Origin: a filamentous cyanobacterium CCT1
GTDB lineage: Bacteria; Cyanobacteriota; Cyanobacteriia; Phormidesmidales; Phormidesmidaceae
NCBI GenBank assembly: GCA_003017855.1
Contig: PYER01000038.1
Coordinates: 1-32,665 of the forward strand
Direction of reading: 5' to 3'
DNA length: 32,665 nucleotides
The stretch's first letter is position 1, and the number at the start of each line of letters is the position of its first letter. The notes beneath the pieces are model-generated. The model made no database searches and had not been told where the DNA came from. It was given only the letters and a program-made list of their open reading frames with translations. Below, one piece after another: positions 7,785-15,321 of the stretch. Both the position numbers and the translations under genes were made by a program.

Positions 7785-9515
7785 CTAGGGGCGGCTCCAG
7801 TCAGCAATGTTCCAGGTGCCGAGATCCCAGGGGGTGAGGTCAATGCCGGTGAGACGGTTGCTAACGCCAGAGGCATCAGCGCGGTGCACTATGGGCAGTA
7901 CTGCGGCTTCGTTAATCAACAGATCATTCATTTGAATGAACAGGTCTTCCCGTTCTTCAGGGTCTAAGGTGGCTGCCGCCTGCTGCCAGAGGGCGTCAAA
8001 CTCGGGGTTGCAGTAGCGGGCGTAGTTGCTGCCAGACCAGTTGTTGGCCTTTTGGGCAATCTCGTCGCAGGTGTAGGTTTGCAGGTAGCTGCCGGGGTCG
8101 GGGTTGGTATTGCCGGTGGCAAACATTTGCAGATCGGCTGAGAAGCGTTCGAGGGTTTCGCGGCTGGCGGGGTCACCCGAAAAGTACACGCTGGCATCAA
8201 TGCTCTTTAGCTCGACACCAATGCCGATTTGCTCCAGAGATTGCTTGACAATTTCCTGAGTTTTCTGGCGGACCGGGTTCACGGAGGTTTGAAACACAAC
8301 CTGCAATTCTTGTCCGTCCTTGTCGCGGGTACCATCGCTGTTGCTATCGACCCAGCCAGCGGCATCTAGTAGCTGGGCCGCGGCATCGGGGTCGTAGTCA
8401 TAGCTGGTATTGTCGGAGACAAAGGGGCTAGGGGCGACCAGAAAATTGGTCGTGGGCTTTCCGGTGGGGCCGTAGAGCTGATTGGTAATAGTGTCGCGAT
8501 CGATGGCCAAATTGACCGCTTGGCGCACCTGCGGGTCGCTAAAGAACGGGTGCGGAAACTCGACGCTGGAGGTTTCTCCGTCAGCAGTGGCCTGATTGGG
8601 GTCAGTGAAGTTAAAGATAATCCGCTCGACGAGAGAACCAAAGTTGGTGACCACCTCTCCCTGTCCAGCGGCCTCCAGCTGTTCAAGCACAGCGGCCTCG
8701 ACCTGGAGGTTGTAGGCGTAGTCGACATCGCCGGTTTGCAGCACCGCCCGCGCCGCCGAAGTGGCATCGCCGCCGCCCTTGAGTTCGACCCGGCTGAAGG
8801 CCAGCTGGTCGGCGGCGCGGTAGTTGGGGTTGGCCTCGTAGACAATTACATCGCCAGGGGTAAAGCTGGTGACTCGGTAGGGGCCAGTGCCCACGGGCAT
8901 GAGGTTGGCGGGGGCTTCGCGGCCATTAGGGCCGTTGTAGGCTTCAAACATGTGCTTAGGCAGCACCATTCCCTCGGTACCGGTAAAGACCAGATACCAG
9001 GCCGGGTTGGGCTCCTTGAAGGTGATTCGAACGGTGGTGTCATCCACAGCTTCTACGCTTTCCACCAGCTCATAGGTGCCCGCATTAACGGTGGCCACAT
9101 CGGGGTTAACGATGAATTCGTAGGTAAAGGCCACATCCTCGGCGGTGAAGGGGGTGCCGTCTGACCAGGTAATGCCCTCTTTGAGCTTCCAGGTGACGGA
9201 GGTGCCGTCGGCGGCGACGCCACCGTTGTCGAGGCTGGGTTCTTCGGCGGCCAAAAACAGCACCATGTTGCCGTCGGCGTCAAAGCTAGCCAGGGGCTCT
9301 AGGGTAATGCGGCTGGCCTCGGAGTCTTTGAAGCCGCTCGAAAAGTGGGGGTTGAGAATGGTGGGAGCCTGCCAGTAGAGCAGGCGTAGCGTGTCGTCGC
9401 TGGCGGCTGTCTCGGTTTCGGCGCCGGTCTCGGTTTGGGGCGGGCTCTGGGCCGAACGACACCCGGTAAATAGCAGCAGACATAGACCAGCGGCGGCGAC
9501 GGCGCGAGCGTTCAT
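7785..9515 (-). CDS. Peptide/oligopeptide-type ABC substrate-binding lipoprotein (family 5)
   Basis: This is an extracytoplasmic binding protein of the SBP_bac_5 family (DppA/OppA-like), which usually captures peptides, nickel or opines for an ABC importer. The ATG at 9515 places a lipobox (LLLFTGC) at about residues 12-18, so the mature protein would be lipid-anchored. An upstream TTG at 9554 adds 13 residues and is less likely. Family features include LRLLYWQAPTILNPHF near the mature start, WSDGTPFTAEDVAFTYEFI, GTGPYRVTSF and the C-terminal VLPIVHRADA. The product is 576 residues, normal for the family. No permease or ATPase genes adjoin, so it is an orphan binding protein or uses components coded elsewhere. 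The substrate cannot be read from sequence. Confidence 0.9.
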   Translation of the reverse strand: MNARAVAAAGLCLLLFTGCRSAQSPPQTETGAETETAASDDTLRLLYWQAPTILNPHFSSGFKDSEASRITLEPLASFDADGNMVLFLAAEEPSLDNGGVAADGTSVTWKLKEGITWSDGTPFTAEDVAFTYEFIVNPDVATVNAGTYELVESVEAVDDTTVRITFKEPNPAWYLVFTGTEGMVLPKHMFEAYNGPNGREAPANLMPVGTGPYRVTSFTPGDVIVYEANPNYRAADQLAFSRVELKGGGDATSAARAVLQTGDVDYAYNLQVEAAVLEQLEAAGQGEVVTNFGSLVERIIFNFTDPNQATADGETSSVEFPHPFFSDPQVRQAVNLAIDRDTITNQLYGPTGKPTTNFLVAPSPFVSDNTSYDYDPDAAAQLLDAAGWVDSNSDGTRDKDGQELQVVFQTSVNPVRQKTQEIVKQSLEQIGIGVELKSIDASVYFSGDPASRETLERFSADLQMFATGNTNPDPGSYLQTYTCDEIAQKANNWSGSNYARYCNPEFDALWQQAAATLDPEEREDLFIQMNDLLINEAAVLPIVHRADASGVSNRLTGIDLTPWDLGTWNIADWSRP

Positions 9516-9591
9516 AGCAAACCCAATAACGTTTTGAGGTGGTGCGAACCCCAAAGCGGCTAGCCCTGGACAACTCCGCGATCCCCAGGCA

Positions 9592-10131
9592 TTAGCGTAG
9601 CGGGTCGGAGGATGAAAAGAGTGATTTAGGATACGAACTTGGCTGCAAAATCAGAACCTGATCGACCCCTTCGGCGACCGACGGTGGTGCGCCCTGGAGT
9701 TGGCGATGCATAGTCGCGACGATATCAATGGGCACCTGGCGCGGTCGCTCCCGGTTGCGCTCCAAAGCCAGACTCAGCGGCACATCAAACCAACCTAGAA
9801 CAATGGGGGCAAAGCCGATCTGGCGGGCGACGGCGATCGCCTCTCGCCGGTTTCGCCGCCGCGCATTGGTGGCATCGTAGATCACCCCGTCCAGCTCGCC
9901 CCGCTGGATAGCCGCAATACTCTCGTGCCACTGGGCCAAAACCTGGTACCAGACCTGCCGCCATTCGCCCTGAATGGTCTCGTTGCCGTAGAGGGTTGCC
10001 CTGATACTGTCCGTAGAGACAATACGGTAGCGAGGATAAACCATGACAAAATCCCTGGCCCAGGTTGACTTGCCGCTGCCGGGAACACCCACCAGCATCA
10101 ACAAGGGCACAGGAATTGGAGCGTGCGTCAC
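9592..10131 (-). CDS. P-loop AAA_33 / polynucleotide-kinase-like ATPase
   Basis: This 179-residue cytosolic P-loop protein has Walker A GVPGSGKST at residues 15-23, followed by the ISTDSIR-like motif (IVSTDSIRATLYG, about 37-49) and YDATNARRRNR (about 85-95). These are typical of the AAA_33/Pnkp-like kinase group (polynucleotide kinase 5' domain, gluconate-kinase-like relatives). The C-terminal LERNRERPRQVP supplies the lid arginines. The substrate is unknown and could be a nucleic-acid 5' end, a small molecule or a tRNA. It starts 13 nt after the glgC stop on the same strand, so it is probably translated from the glgC transcript. A functional link to glycogen is not shown by that alone. Confidence 0.82.
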   Translation of the reverse strand: MTHAPIPVPLLMLVGVPGSGKSTWARDFVMVYPRYRIVSTDSIRATLYGNETIQGEWRQVWYQVLAQWHESIAAIQRGELDGVIYDATNARRRNRREAIAVARQIGFAPIVLGWFDVPLSLALERNRERPRQVPIDIVATMHRQLQGAPPSVAEGVDQVLILQPSSYPKSLFSSSDPLR

Positions 10132-10144
10132 CGCATACCCGGCA

Positions 10145-11434
10145 TTAGATAATCATGCCGTCAGGGATCACCGCATTCTTCAGCACGACCACAATGCCGC
10201 TGCGAATATAAAAGCCCAGGTCTTCGCGCTCGGCCTCCTGCACGTTCTCTTTGTTGACGATCTGCACGTTGCGACCGATGCGGGCATTTTTGTCGATGAT
10301 GGCACGACGAATCACCGAGCCTTCGCCAATGCCCATCGGAATTTTGCCTCGGGTCAGGTGCTGGCTGCTCTCGGACAGGGGCTCGTAGTAGTCGGCCCCC
10401 ATCAGTAGCGAGTCTTCGATTACGCAGTCGGCATTGATGCGCTGGCGCAGGCCCACCACCGAATGGTGCACGCGACAGTTTTTAAGAATGCAGCCCTCGG
10501 TAATACTTGACTGAGTAATGTGGCAGTCCTGCAGCTTGTTGGGCGGCAGGTAGCGGGCGCGGGTGTAGATGGGCGCGTCTTCGTGGTAGAAGCTGAAGTC
10601 GGGGTGGGGCTGCTGGGTCAGGGCCAGATTGGCCTCGTAGAAGGCTTCGATGGTACCGATGTCTTCCCAGTAGCCGTCGAAGAGGTACGCCTGCACGTTG
10701 TAGTCTTTCGATGAGGCCGGAATAATCTCTTTGCCGAAGTCGGTCTGGTCAAGGTTTTTGCGCAGCAGATCGATTAAGACCTGCTTTTTGAAGACGTAGA
10801 TGCCCATTGATGCAATAAAGGGCTTCTCATTCGCCTGTTCAGGACTGAGCCCCAGGGAGGTGGTGTCGACCTTCATTTGCTCCAGCGCTTCGCCCTTGGG
10901 CTTTTCGCTGAAGTCAACCACGCGTCCGGTGCCGTCGACTTTCATCAGGCCAAAGTCAGACGCCATCTTGTAGCCAATCGGCACCACTGACAGGGTGATG
11001 TCGGCATTGGTGGCTCGGTGACGCTGCACGAACAGGCTGTAGTCCATGCGGTAGAGGTGATCCCCAGACAGAATGATGAAATCTTCTACATTCCAGGAGT
11101 CAAACAGCCACAGGTACTTGCGCACGGCGTCGGCGGTGCCCTGAAACCAGCTGGGGCTCTCGGGCGTTTGCTGGGCGGCCAGGACTTCGACAAAACCTTC
11201 GGTAAACTGCGAAAATTGGTACGCGCGGCTAATGTGCCGGTTCAACGAGGCGGAGTTGAACTGGGTTAGCACATAGATCTTATTGATGTCTGAGTTGATG
11301 CAATTGCTAACGGGAATATCAATTAGACGGTATTTGCCTGCCAGAGAAACCGCTGGCTTAGCCCGAAATTTAGTTAATGGATAGAGGCGGGTGCCGGCAC
11401 CGCCACCGAGAATGATAGCCAGAACTGATTTCAC
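10145..11434 (-). CDS. glgC: Glucose-1-phosphate adenylyltransferase
   Basis: ADP-glucose pyrophosphorylase makes ADP-glucose and pyrophosphate from ATP and glucose-1-phosphate. This is the committed, 3-phosphoglycerate-activated step of cyanobacterial glycogen synthesis in the cytosol. The 429-residue length is exact for the cyanobacterial enzyme. The nucleotide loop [12 protein letters not shown] is at about residues 10-21, the glucose-1-phosphate site region includes FSEKPKG near 190, and a C-terminal left-handed beta-helix carries repeated hexapeptides ([14 protein letters not shown]). The final [17 protein letters not shown] is characteristic. The start is GTG at 11434, preceded by gagg with 8-nt spacing. 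No other glycogen genes are adjacent. Confidence 0.97.
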   Translation of the reverse strand: MKSVLAIILGGGAGTRLYPLTKFRAKPAVSLAGKYRLIDIPVSNCINSDINKIYVLTQFNSASLNRHISRAYQFSQFTEGFVEVLAAQQTPESPSWFQGTADAVRKYLWLFDSWNVEDFIILSGDHLYRMDYSLFVQRHRATNADITLSVVPIGYKMASDFGLMKVDGTGRVVDFSEKPKGEALEQMKVDTTSLGLSPEQANEKPFIASMGIYVFKKQVLIDLLRKNLDQTDFGKEIIPASSKDYNVQAYLFDGYWEDIGTIEAFYEANLALTQQPHPDFSFYHEDAPIYTRARYLPPNKLQDCHITQSSITEGCILKNCRVHHSVVGLRQRINADCVIEDSLLMGADYYEPLSESSQHLTRGKIPMGIGEGSVIRRAIIDKNARIGRNVQIVNKENVQEAEREDLGFYIRSGIVVVLKNAVIPDGMII

Positions 11435-11760
11435 AAGTTTTCCTCGATAAGCCCCACAAACTGGCCTGTTTTACACCACTCTGTTGCACATTTACAGTGT
11501 GAGCCTGAGGGTACCGCTTGACAAGGGGGATCAGGAAAGTTTGTGACGGAATGTGACTTGCAACACGATAGTAGTTTTTGATGATCCCCATAGGCTGGGC
11601 TTAACGCTCAGATCTCCGCTGCTCAATTGGAAGCAGGGGGGGTAGCCCTGAGCAGTGGGAAGGTTTGAACGGCCTAAGCGCCTGGCGCTGCGATCGCATC
11701 TTTAAAGCTGTCAACCCACAGCCGAATGACCGACAGGGCAACAACGCCCTGGTTCTAAAA
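11435..11760. other. Gene-free stretch between glgC and the parM-like operon
   Basis: This is the outer part of a 480-nt divergent intergenic region. It must hold the glgC promoter on the minus strand. A plus-strand TTGACA occurs at 11518-11523 but lacks a clear -10 at the right distance. I see no small gene or RNA here. Confidence 0.5.
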
Positions 11761-11767
11761 CACGCTC

Positions 11768-11804
11768 TTGCCAGAACAGTACAGGTGCATTAGTATTGGT
11801 GCAT
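11768..11804 (+). promoter_or_regulatory. parM promoter with flanking direct repeats
   Basis: TTGCCA (11768-11773), a 17-nt spacer and TAGTAT (11791-11796) form a plausible sigma-70 promoter about 110 nt before the ParM-like start. A 7-bp direct repeat ggtgcat occurs inside the spacer (11784-11790) and just after the -10 box (11798-11804). Outer agtac/gtact arms at 11778-11782 and 11807-11811 enclose both. In ParMRC plasmid systems ParR binds direct repeats around the parM promoter, which serve as centromere and operator. By analogy this may be such a site. The function is inferred. Confidence 0.5.
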
Positions 11805-11914
11805 GCGTACTTATGGGTACAACCGTTCCCGATCGCCCTATCTCTGACGCCTGGGCCACGGTCAAAACGGTAACCCAAAACCCCGCTGTCCTGATACCCC
11901 CACGAGAGTTTCCT

Positions 11915-12970
11915 ATGACCACGACTACCGCCCCCCGCAGCCGCTCCGCCGCTGGTGCGACTCGGTCTTCGGCCAAGGCTCGCGGCAACCAAACGGCAAG
12001 CACTACCCCCGTGCTCGCCCTCGATGCCGGCAACTATGACCTCAAATTTTTTACCGGCAGCGGTCATCCCAAGGCCATTCGCTCGGTGCGCTACCAGCTC
12101 CCCCAGGGGCGCGATGCCGTCAGCTTCTCCGAGGCTTCTCCTCTAATCGAGCTGCCCGATGGCCGTCGCTACCACTTCGGTGCCCAGGCCTATAAGTATC
12201 GCCGTCAGCAGCAAACCGTGATTGAAAACAAAGTGGAACTGGCCAAGCTGCACCTCTATGCCTGCCTGGAACCCCTGCCCGGCGACGTAGCCGACTACAG
12301 CCTCAATCTTCACGTTTCTACCCCCGACCCGGCCCGCAACGGCGAAGACATTCAGGCTCAGCTGCTTGGCGTCCACGAGTTCGTCCGCAACGAAGTTGAG
12401 TTTCGCGTCAATGTGGAATCGGTCGAGGTGGACCGCGAAGGCATGGGCGCCTACCACTATGCCAAGGCCCAGGGCATTATCCCCAGTCAGGGCTACACCA
12501 TTGTGGTCGATATCGGCGGCGGCACCTGGCTCACCCGACTGGTAGATGCCGACGGCGAAGTAATTGACGAAAACATCATGGATCGCGGCGGCACCTACGA
12601 ACTGGCCACCGCCATTAGCTTCGACCACCGCCTCACCGATCACTTGGGTAGCAGCGCCGACCCCTGCATCGTCATGGATGGCTTTCGCTTTGACCACGCC
12701 TATGCCGACACCGGCTTGGCCTGGGCCGACTGGCTCGACGAGTACCTCGATCCGTGGTTTAAGGGCATTTTCCAAACCGTAAAAGCCCAGTACACCCCCT
12801 ACATGCCGAGGGTCACTCGCTTTTTGGTGACCGGCGGCGGTTCCCACCTGATTGCCGATCGCCTTCAGGGGCATGACCTGTTCGCCGTCATGGGCGACCC
12901 TCAGTTTGCCAACGTTCGTGGCTTGTTTTTGATGACCGGGGATACTCAACTATGCATGACCACCAAGTGA
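11915..12970 (+). CDS. parM: ParM/StbA-like actin-fold ATPase
   Basis: This is an actin-like protein of 351 residues. Relatives (ParM, Alp) polymerise with ATP to push DNA copies apart, with a small DNA-binding adaptor. The phosphate-1 loop is LALDAGNYDLKFF (about 34-46), preceded by a low-complexity Ser/Thr/Ala/Arg tail. The phosphate-2 loop is VVDIGGGTWLTRLVD (about 199-213), and the adenosine motif VTGGGSHL is near 309. The frame is open back to 11768, but the ATG at 11915, after gagag, gives a normal start. The last 19 nt overlap the next gene, a typical parM-parR coupling. Genome partition is not proven: the neighbours are chromosomal housekeeping genes, and some cyanobacterial ParM-like proteins have unknown roles. 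Confidence 0.85.
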   Translation: MTTTTAPRSRSAAGATRSSAKARGNQTASTTPVLALDAGNYDLKFFTGSGHPKAIRSVRYQLPQGRDAVSFSEASPLIELPDGRRYHFGAQAYKYRRQQQTVIENKVELAKLHLYACLEPLPGDVADYSLNLHVSTPDPARNGEDIQAQLLGVHEFVRNEVEFRVNVESVEVDREGMGAYHYAKAQGIIPSQGYTIVVDIGGGTWLTRLVDADGEVIDENIMDRGGTYELATAISFDHRLTDHLGSSADPCIVMDGFRFDHAYADTGLAWADWLDEYLDPWFKGIFQTVKAQYTPYMPRVTRFLVTGGGSHLIADRLQGHDLFAVMGDPQFANVRGLFLMTGDTQLCMTTK

Positions 12971-13281
12971 AATCCGGTACGACCCGGCAGGACAACAAAG
13001 TTCGCCTCAGCCAGGATGTGCTCGAAAAAGCCGATCGCATCGCCGCCGAGTGGGGCCTTAAAAACGCCCGCGCCGCTGTTGAGGCCGTGTTTCGCCGCTA
13101 CTGCGACGACTACCTCTACAGTCGTCCTGCTGACATGGGTGAATTTGTCGCTCACGCAAGCGCTCCGCAGGGCTACGGCAGAACTCTGCCTGCCCCAGGC
13201 GGTCGCTCAGAGAGGCGATCGCCCCCCCCATCGCCCAAGTGTGAAGCGCTAGACGCCCTAGATCAGCTCCTGGCACTCTGA
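12952..13281 (+). CDS. Small ParR-like putative DNA-binding adaptor
   Basis: This 109-residue partner of the ParM-like gene starts inside its last codons (19-nt overlap, ggggat ribosome site at 12936-12941). The first 60 residues, notably KVRLSQDVLEKADRIAAEWGLKNARAAVEAVFRRYCDDYL, read as a beta strand followed by two helices. That fits ribbon-helix-helix or similar ParR/CopG-type folds. Residues about 66-95 are Pro/Arg/Ser-rich and are coded by DNA that looks like an inserted repeat with a HIP1 site. The tail then ends in a short acidic, leucine-rich segment (CEALDALDQLLAL). ParR proteins contact ParM through the C-terminus, which would suit that tail. Assignment rests on gene order and the helical pattern, not on strong motifs. 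Confidence 0.6.
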   Translation: MHDHQVKSGTTRQDNKVRLSQDVLEKADRIAAEWGLKNARAAVEAVFRRYCDDYLYSRPADMGEFVAHASAPQGYGRTLPAPGGRSERRSPPPSPKCEALDALDQLLAL

Positions 13282-13329
13282 TCCCGCCGTGCGTTCCCTT
13301 TACCTAAGGGGAACGCACGCGAAATTATC
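13282..13329 (+). terminator. Hairpin after the parM-like operon
   Basis: An 11-bp stem (13288-13298 with 13309-13319 region) reading cgtgcgttccc/gggaacgcacg closes a short A+T loop, about 7 nt after the stop of the small adaptor gene. It lacks a T-run, so it may only stabilise the 3' end. It begins the repeat-rich gap before chlI. Confidence 0.4.
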
Positions 13330-13425
13330 GGCTGAGTAGAACCGTTGGCTAAGTGAAGTCGAAGCACGGAGTCTGTGGCCGAGCGGAGTCGAAGCGCAAA
13401 ACTGGTGGCTGAGCGGAGTCGTTCG
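13330..13425. repeat. Degenerate 30-nt repeat array (ggctgagcggagtcgaagc)
   Basis: Copies with the core ggc(t/c)(g/a)ag(c/t)g(g/a)agtcgaagc begin at about 13344, 13375 and 13405, spaced 31 and 30 nt. A truncated copy lies at 13330. The unit resembles a dispersed intergenic repeat common in cyanobacterial genomes. It is not CRISPR-like, because the spacers are shorter than the repeats and the copies are degenerate. Confidence 0.75.
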
Positions 13426-13620
13426 CCCTGCGTCTCCCAAAGGGAGAAAGCCACGCCCCAGCCTTATGAACCCCATTCAACAGCAAGGGAAACCTACGGC
13501 GCGATCGCCCCTAACCTTGCCTGTAGAATCCTCTCTTTAACCAGCTTCAGCCAAAGGACGGTAAGGACTATGGCACAATGGAATTTACTCTAAAATTTTG
13601 CCGTCATCTTTGAAACGCCT
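13426..13620. other. chlI leader region
   Basis: This completes the 339-nt gap before chlI. It holds a HIP1 site and a possible seven-codon reading frame (13570-13593, product MAQWNLL) preceded by purine-rich aaggacggtaagga. I see no definite promoter. Confidence 0.4.
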
Positions 13621-14727
13621 GTGAATTCTACTGTTGCGACCTCCTCGGCCACCTTTGCCCCCGCCCGCCGCGCGGTATTTCCCTTCACCGCCGTGATTGG
13701 CCAAGACGATATGAAGCTGGCCCTGCTGCTGAACGTCATCGACCCCAAAATTGGCGGGGTGATGATCATGGGCGATCGCGGCACCGGCAAATCCACTACT
13801 ATTCGCGCCCTGGCCGATCTGCTGCCCGAAATTGAGGTCGTGGCCGATGACCCCTTCAGCCGTTCACCCCAGGATCGCGATGTGTGGGCCGAGCGCGGCA
13901 CGGATGACCTGCCCGTAGCGCTCAAAAAAGTGCCCATGGTCGACCTGCCCCTGGGGGCCACCGAAGACCGGGTCTGCGGCACCATTGATATTGAAAAAGC
14001 TCTGTCTGAGGGCGTTAAAGCCTTTGAGCCGGGCCTGCTGGCCAAGGCCAATCGCGGCATTCTCTACGTCGATGAGGTCAACCTGCTCGACGACCACCTG
14101 GTGGATGTGCTGCTCGACTCCGCCGCCTCGGGCTGGAACACCGTCGAGCGCGAGGGCATCTCTATTCGCCACCCGGCCCAGTTTGTGCTGGTGGGCTCCG
14201 GCAACCCTGAGGAGGGCGAACTGCGGCCCCAGCTGCTCGATCGCTTTGGTATGCACGCTGAAATTCGCACCGTGCGCGACCCCGAGCTGCGGGTGCAAAT
14301 TGTGGAGCAGCGCTCGGAGTTTGACGCTAACCCCGCCACTTACTTGGCCAATCACCAGGCCGAGCAGGAAGCCCTCCAGGCCAAGCTGGTCGAGGCCCAA
14401 AAGCGCCTGCCCTCGGTCACCCTCGACTATGAGGACCGGGTACGCATATCCGAAGTCTGCGCCGAACTGGATGTGGACGGGCTGCGGGGCGATATTGTCA
14501 CCAATCGGGCTGCCAAGGCGATCGCCGCCTACGAGGGCCGCACCGAAGTCACCCTCGACGACATCAAGCGGGTGATTGTGCTCTGCCTGCGCCACCGCCT
14601 GCGCAAAGACCCGCTGGAGAGCATCGACTCGGGCTACAAAGTCGAAAAAGTATTCTGCAAAGTGTTTGGCCTGGCCGACCCCGACGAAGCGGCGGTCAAC
14701 GGTCGTCAGCCGGTGGGGGCACGCTAA
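13621..14727 (+). CDS. chlI: Magnesium chelatase subunit I
   Basis: ChlI is the AAA+ motor subunit of magnesium chelatase (ChlI-ChlD-ChlH), which inserts Mg2+ into protoporphyrin IX as the first step committed to chlorophyll. The 368-residue product has Walker [10 protein letters not shown] at 51-59, the segment [12 protein letters not shown] at about 24-35, Walker [12 protein letters not shown] near 145-155, and sensor regions [20 protein letters not shown]. The closing [15 protein letters not shown] is typical of ChlI. Translation begins at a GTG with only a weak upstream ribosome site. The length is close to that of the Synechocystis protein. It is followed after 8 nt by ruvC on the same strand. 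This gene is strong evidence for a chlorophyll-making organism. Confidence 0.97.
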   Translation: MNSTVATSSATFAPARRAVFPFTAVIGQDDMKLALLLNVIDPKIGGVMIMGDRGTGKSTTIRALADLLPEIEVVADDPFSRSPQDRDVWAERGTDDLPVALKKVPMVDLPLGATEDRVCGTIDIEKALSEGVKAFEPGLLAKANRGILYVDEVNLLDDHLVDVLLDSAASGWNTVEREGISIRHPAQFVLVGSGNPEEGELRPQLLDRFGMHAEIRTVRDPELRVQIVEQRSEFDANPATYLANHQAEQEALQAKLVEAQKRLPSVTLDYEDRVRISEVCAELDVDGLRGDIVTNRAAKAIAAYEGRTEVTLDDIKRVIVLCLRHRLRKDPLESIDSGYKVEKVFCKVFGLADPDEAAVNGRQPVGAR

Positions 14728-14735
14728 GCATTCCT

Positions 14736-15236
14736 GTGGGTCAGCGCATTCTCGGGCTTGACCCAGGGCTTGCCATTCTGGGGTTTGGGGTGATTGACGG
14801 GGCCGATCTCTCGGCCCCTCCGGCCTCTGGTACCCATGCTGAAGCCTCAGTGGTCGATTTTGGGGTGATTGAAACGCCCGCCAAAACTCCGGTGGGCGAT
14901 CGCCTTTGCACCATCTACACCGATCTGCACAACCTGCTGGAGCTGTACAAGCCCGATTTGGTCGCGATCGAGAAGTTCTTTTTTTACCGCATGGGTAACA
15001 CTATATTGGTGGCCCAGGCGCGGGGGGTGGTGATGCTGGTGCTGGCCCAGCACAGCCTGCCCTTTGTAGAGTTTACCCCAGCCCAGGTGAAGCAGGCGCT
15101 GACCGGCTACGGCAACGCCGACAAGGCAGAGGTGCAGCAGGCGGTGGCCCGAGAGCTGAGTCTAGAGCGCATTCCCCGCCCTGACGATGCGGCGGATGGA
15201 CTAGCCCTGGCGCTGGCGGCCTGGTATCAGCGCTAG
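14736..15236 (+). CDS. ruvC: Crossover junction endodeoxyribonuclease RuvC
   Basis: RuvC is the Holliday-junction resolvase that cuts two strands of like polarity after branch migration by RuvAB. The 166-residue product carries the first catalytic Asp in ILGLDPGLA (near residue 8), the Glu in VAIEKFFF (near 78), and the C-terminal acidic pair in [16 protein letters not shown]. It contains a short insertion (about 26-44) relative to compact bacterial RuvC. The GTG start at 14736 lies 8 nt after chlI, so ruvC is probably read from the chlI transcript. The spread of this gene order was not checked. Confidence 0.96.
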   Translation: MGQRILGLDPGLAILGFGVIDGADLSAPPASGTHAEASVVDFGVIETPAKTPVGDRLCTIYTDLHNLLELYKPDLVAIEKFFFYRMGNTILVAQARGVVMLVLAQHSLPFVEFTPAQVKQALTGYGNADKAEVQQAVARELSLERIPRPDDAADGLALALAAWYQR

Positions 15237-15243
15237 AGGGATG

Positions 15244-15306
15244 TTGGATTTGCGATTTTAGATTTGCAGCGCCAGTGCTGATCTCAATCCAAAATCGGCA
15301 ATCCAA
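15244..15306. repeat. Inverted repeat between ruvC and the PstS-like gene
   Basis: Arms 15244-15259 and 15291-15306 (ttggatttgcgatttt against its near-complement) match at 14 of 16 positions around a 31-nt loop. The sequence resembles the gattttggattt-type dispersed cyanobacterial repeats. Its position between convergent genes would let it act as a terminator. Confidence 0.5.
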
Positions 15307-15321
15307 TATCCAAAGTTGACC

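Noticed and set aside
8520-9164. 214-codon plus-strand frame opposite the binding lipoprotein
   Set aside because: It is an antisense shadow produced by high GC content.
11518-11540. Promoter from the TTGACA at 11518
   Set aside because: No acceptable -10 box lies at 16-18 nt, and the better-placed promoter at 11768-11796 is nearer the parM-like gene.
12143-12949. 268-codon minus-strand frame opposite the ParM-like gene
   Set aside because: It is antisense to a clear actin-fold gene and has only low-complexity Gly/Val/Ala composition.
13330-13425. Possible CRISPR array
   Set aside because: There are only three to four degenerate copies, the intervals between them are shorter than the repeats, and no cas genes are present.
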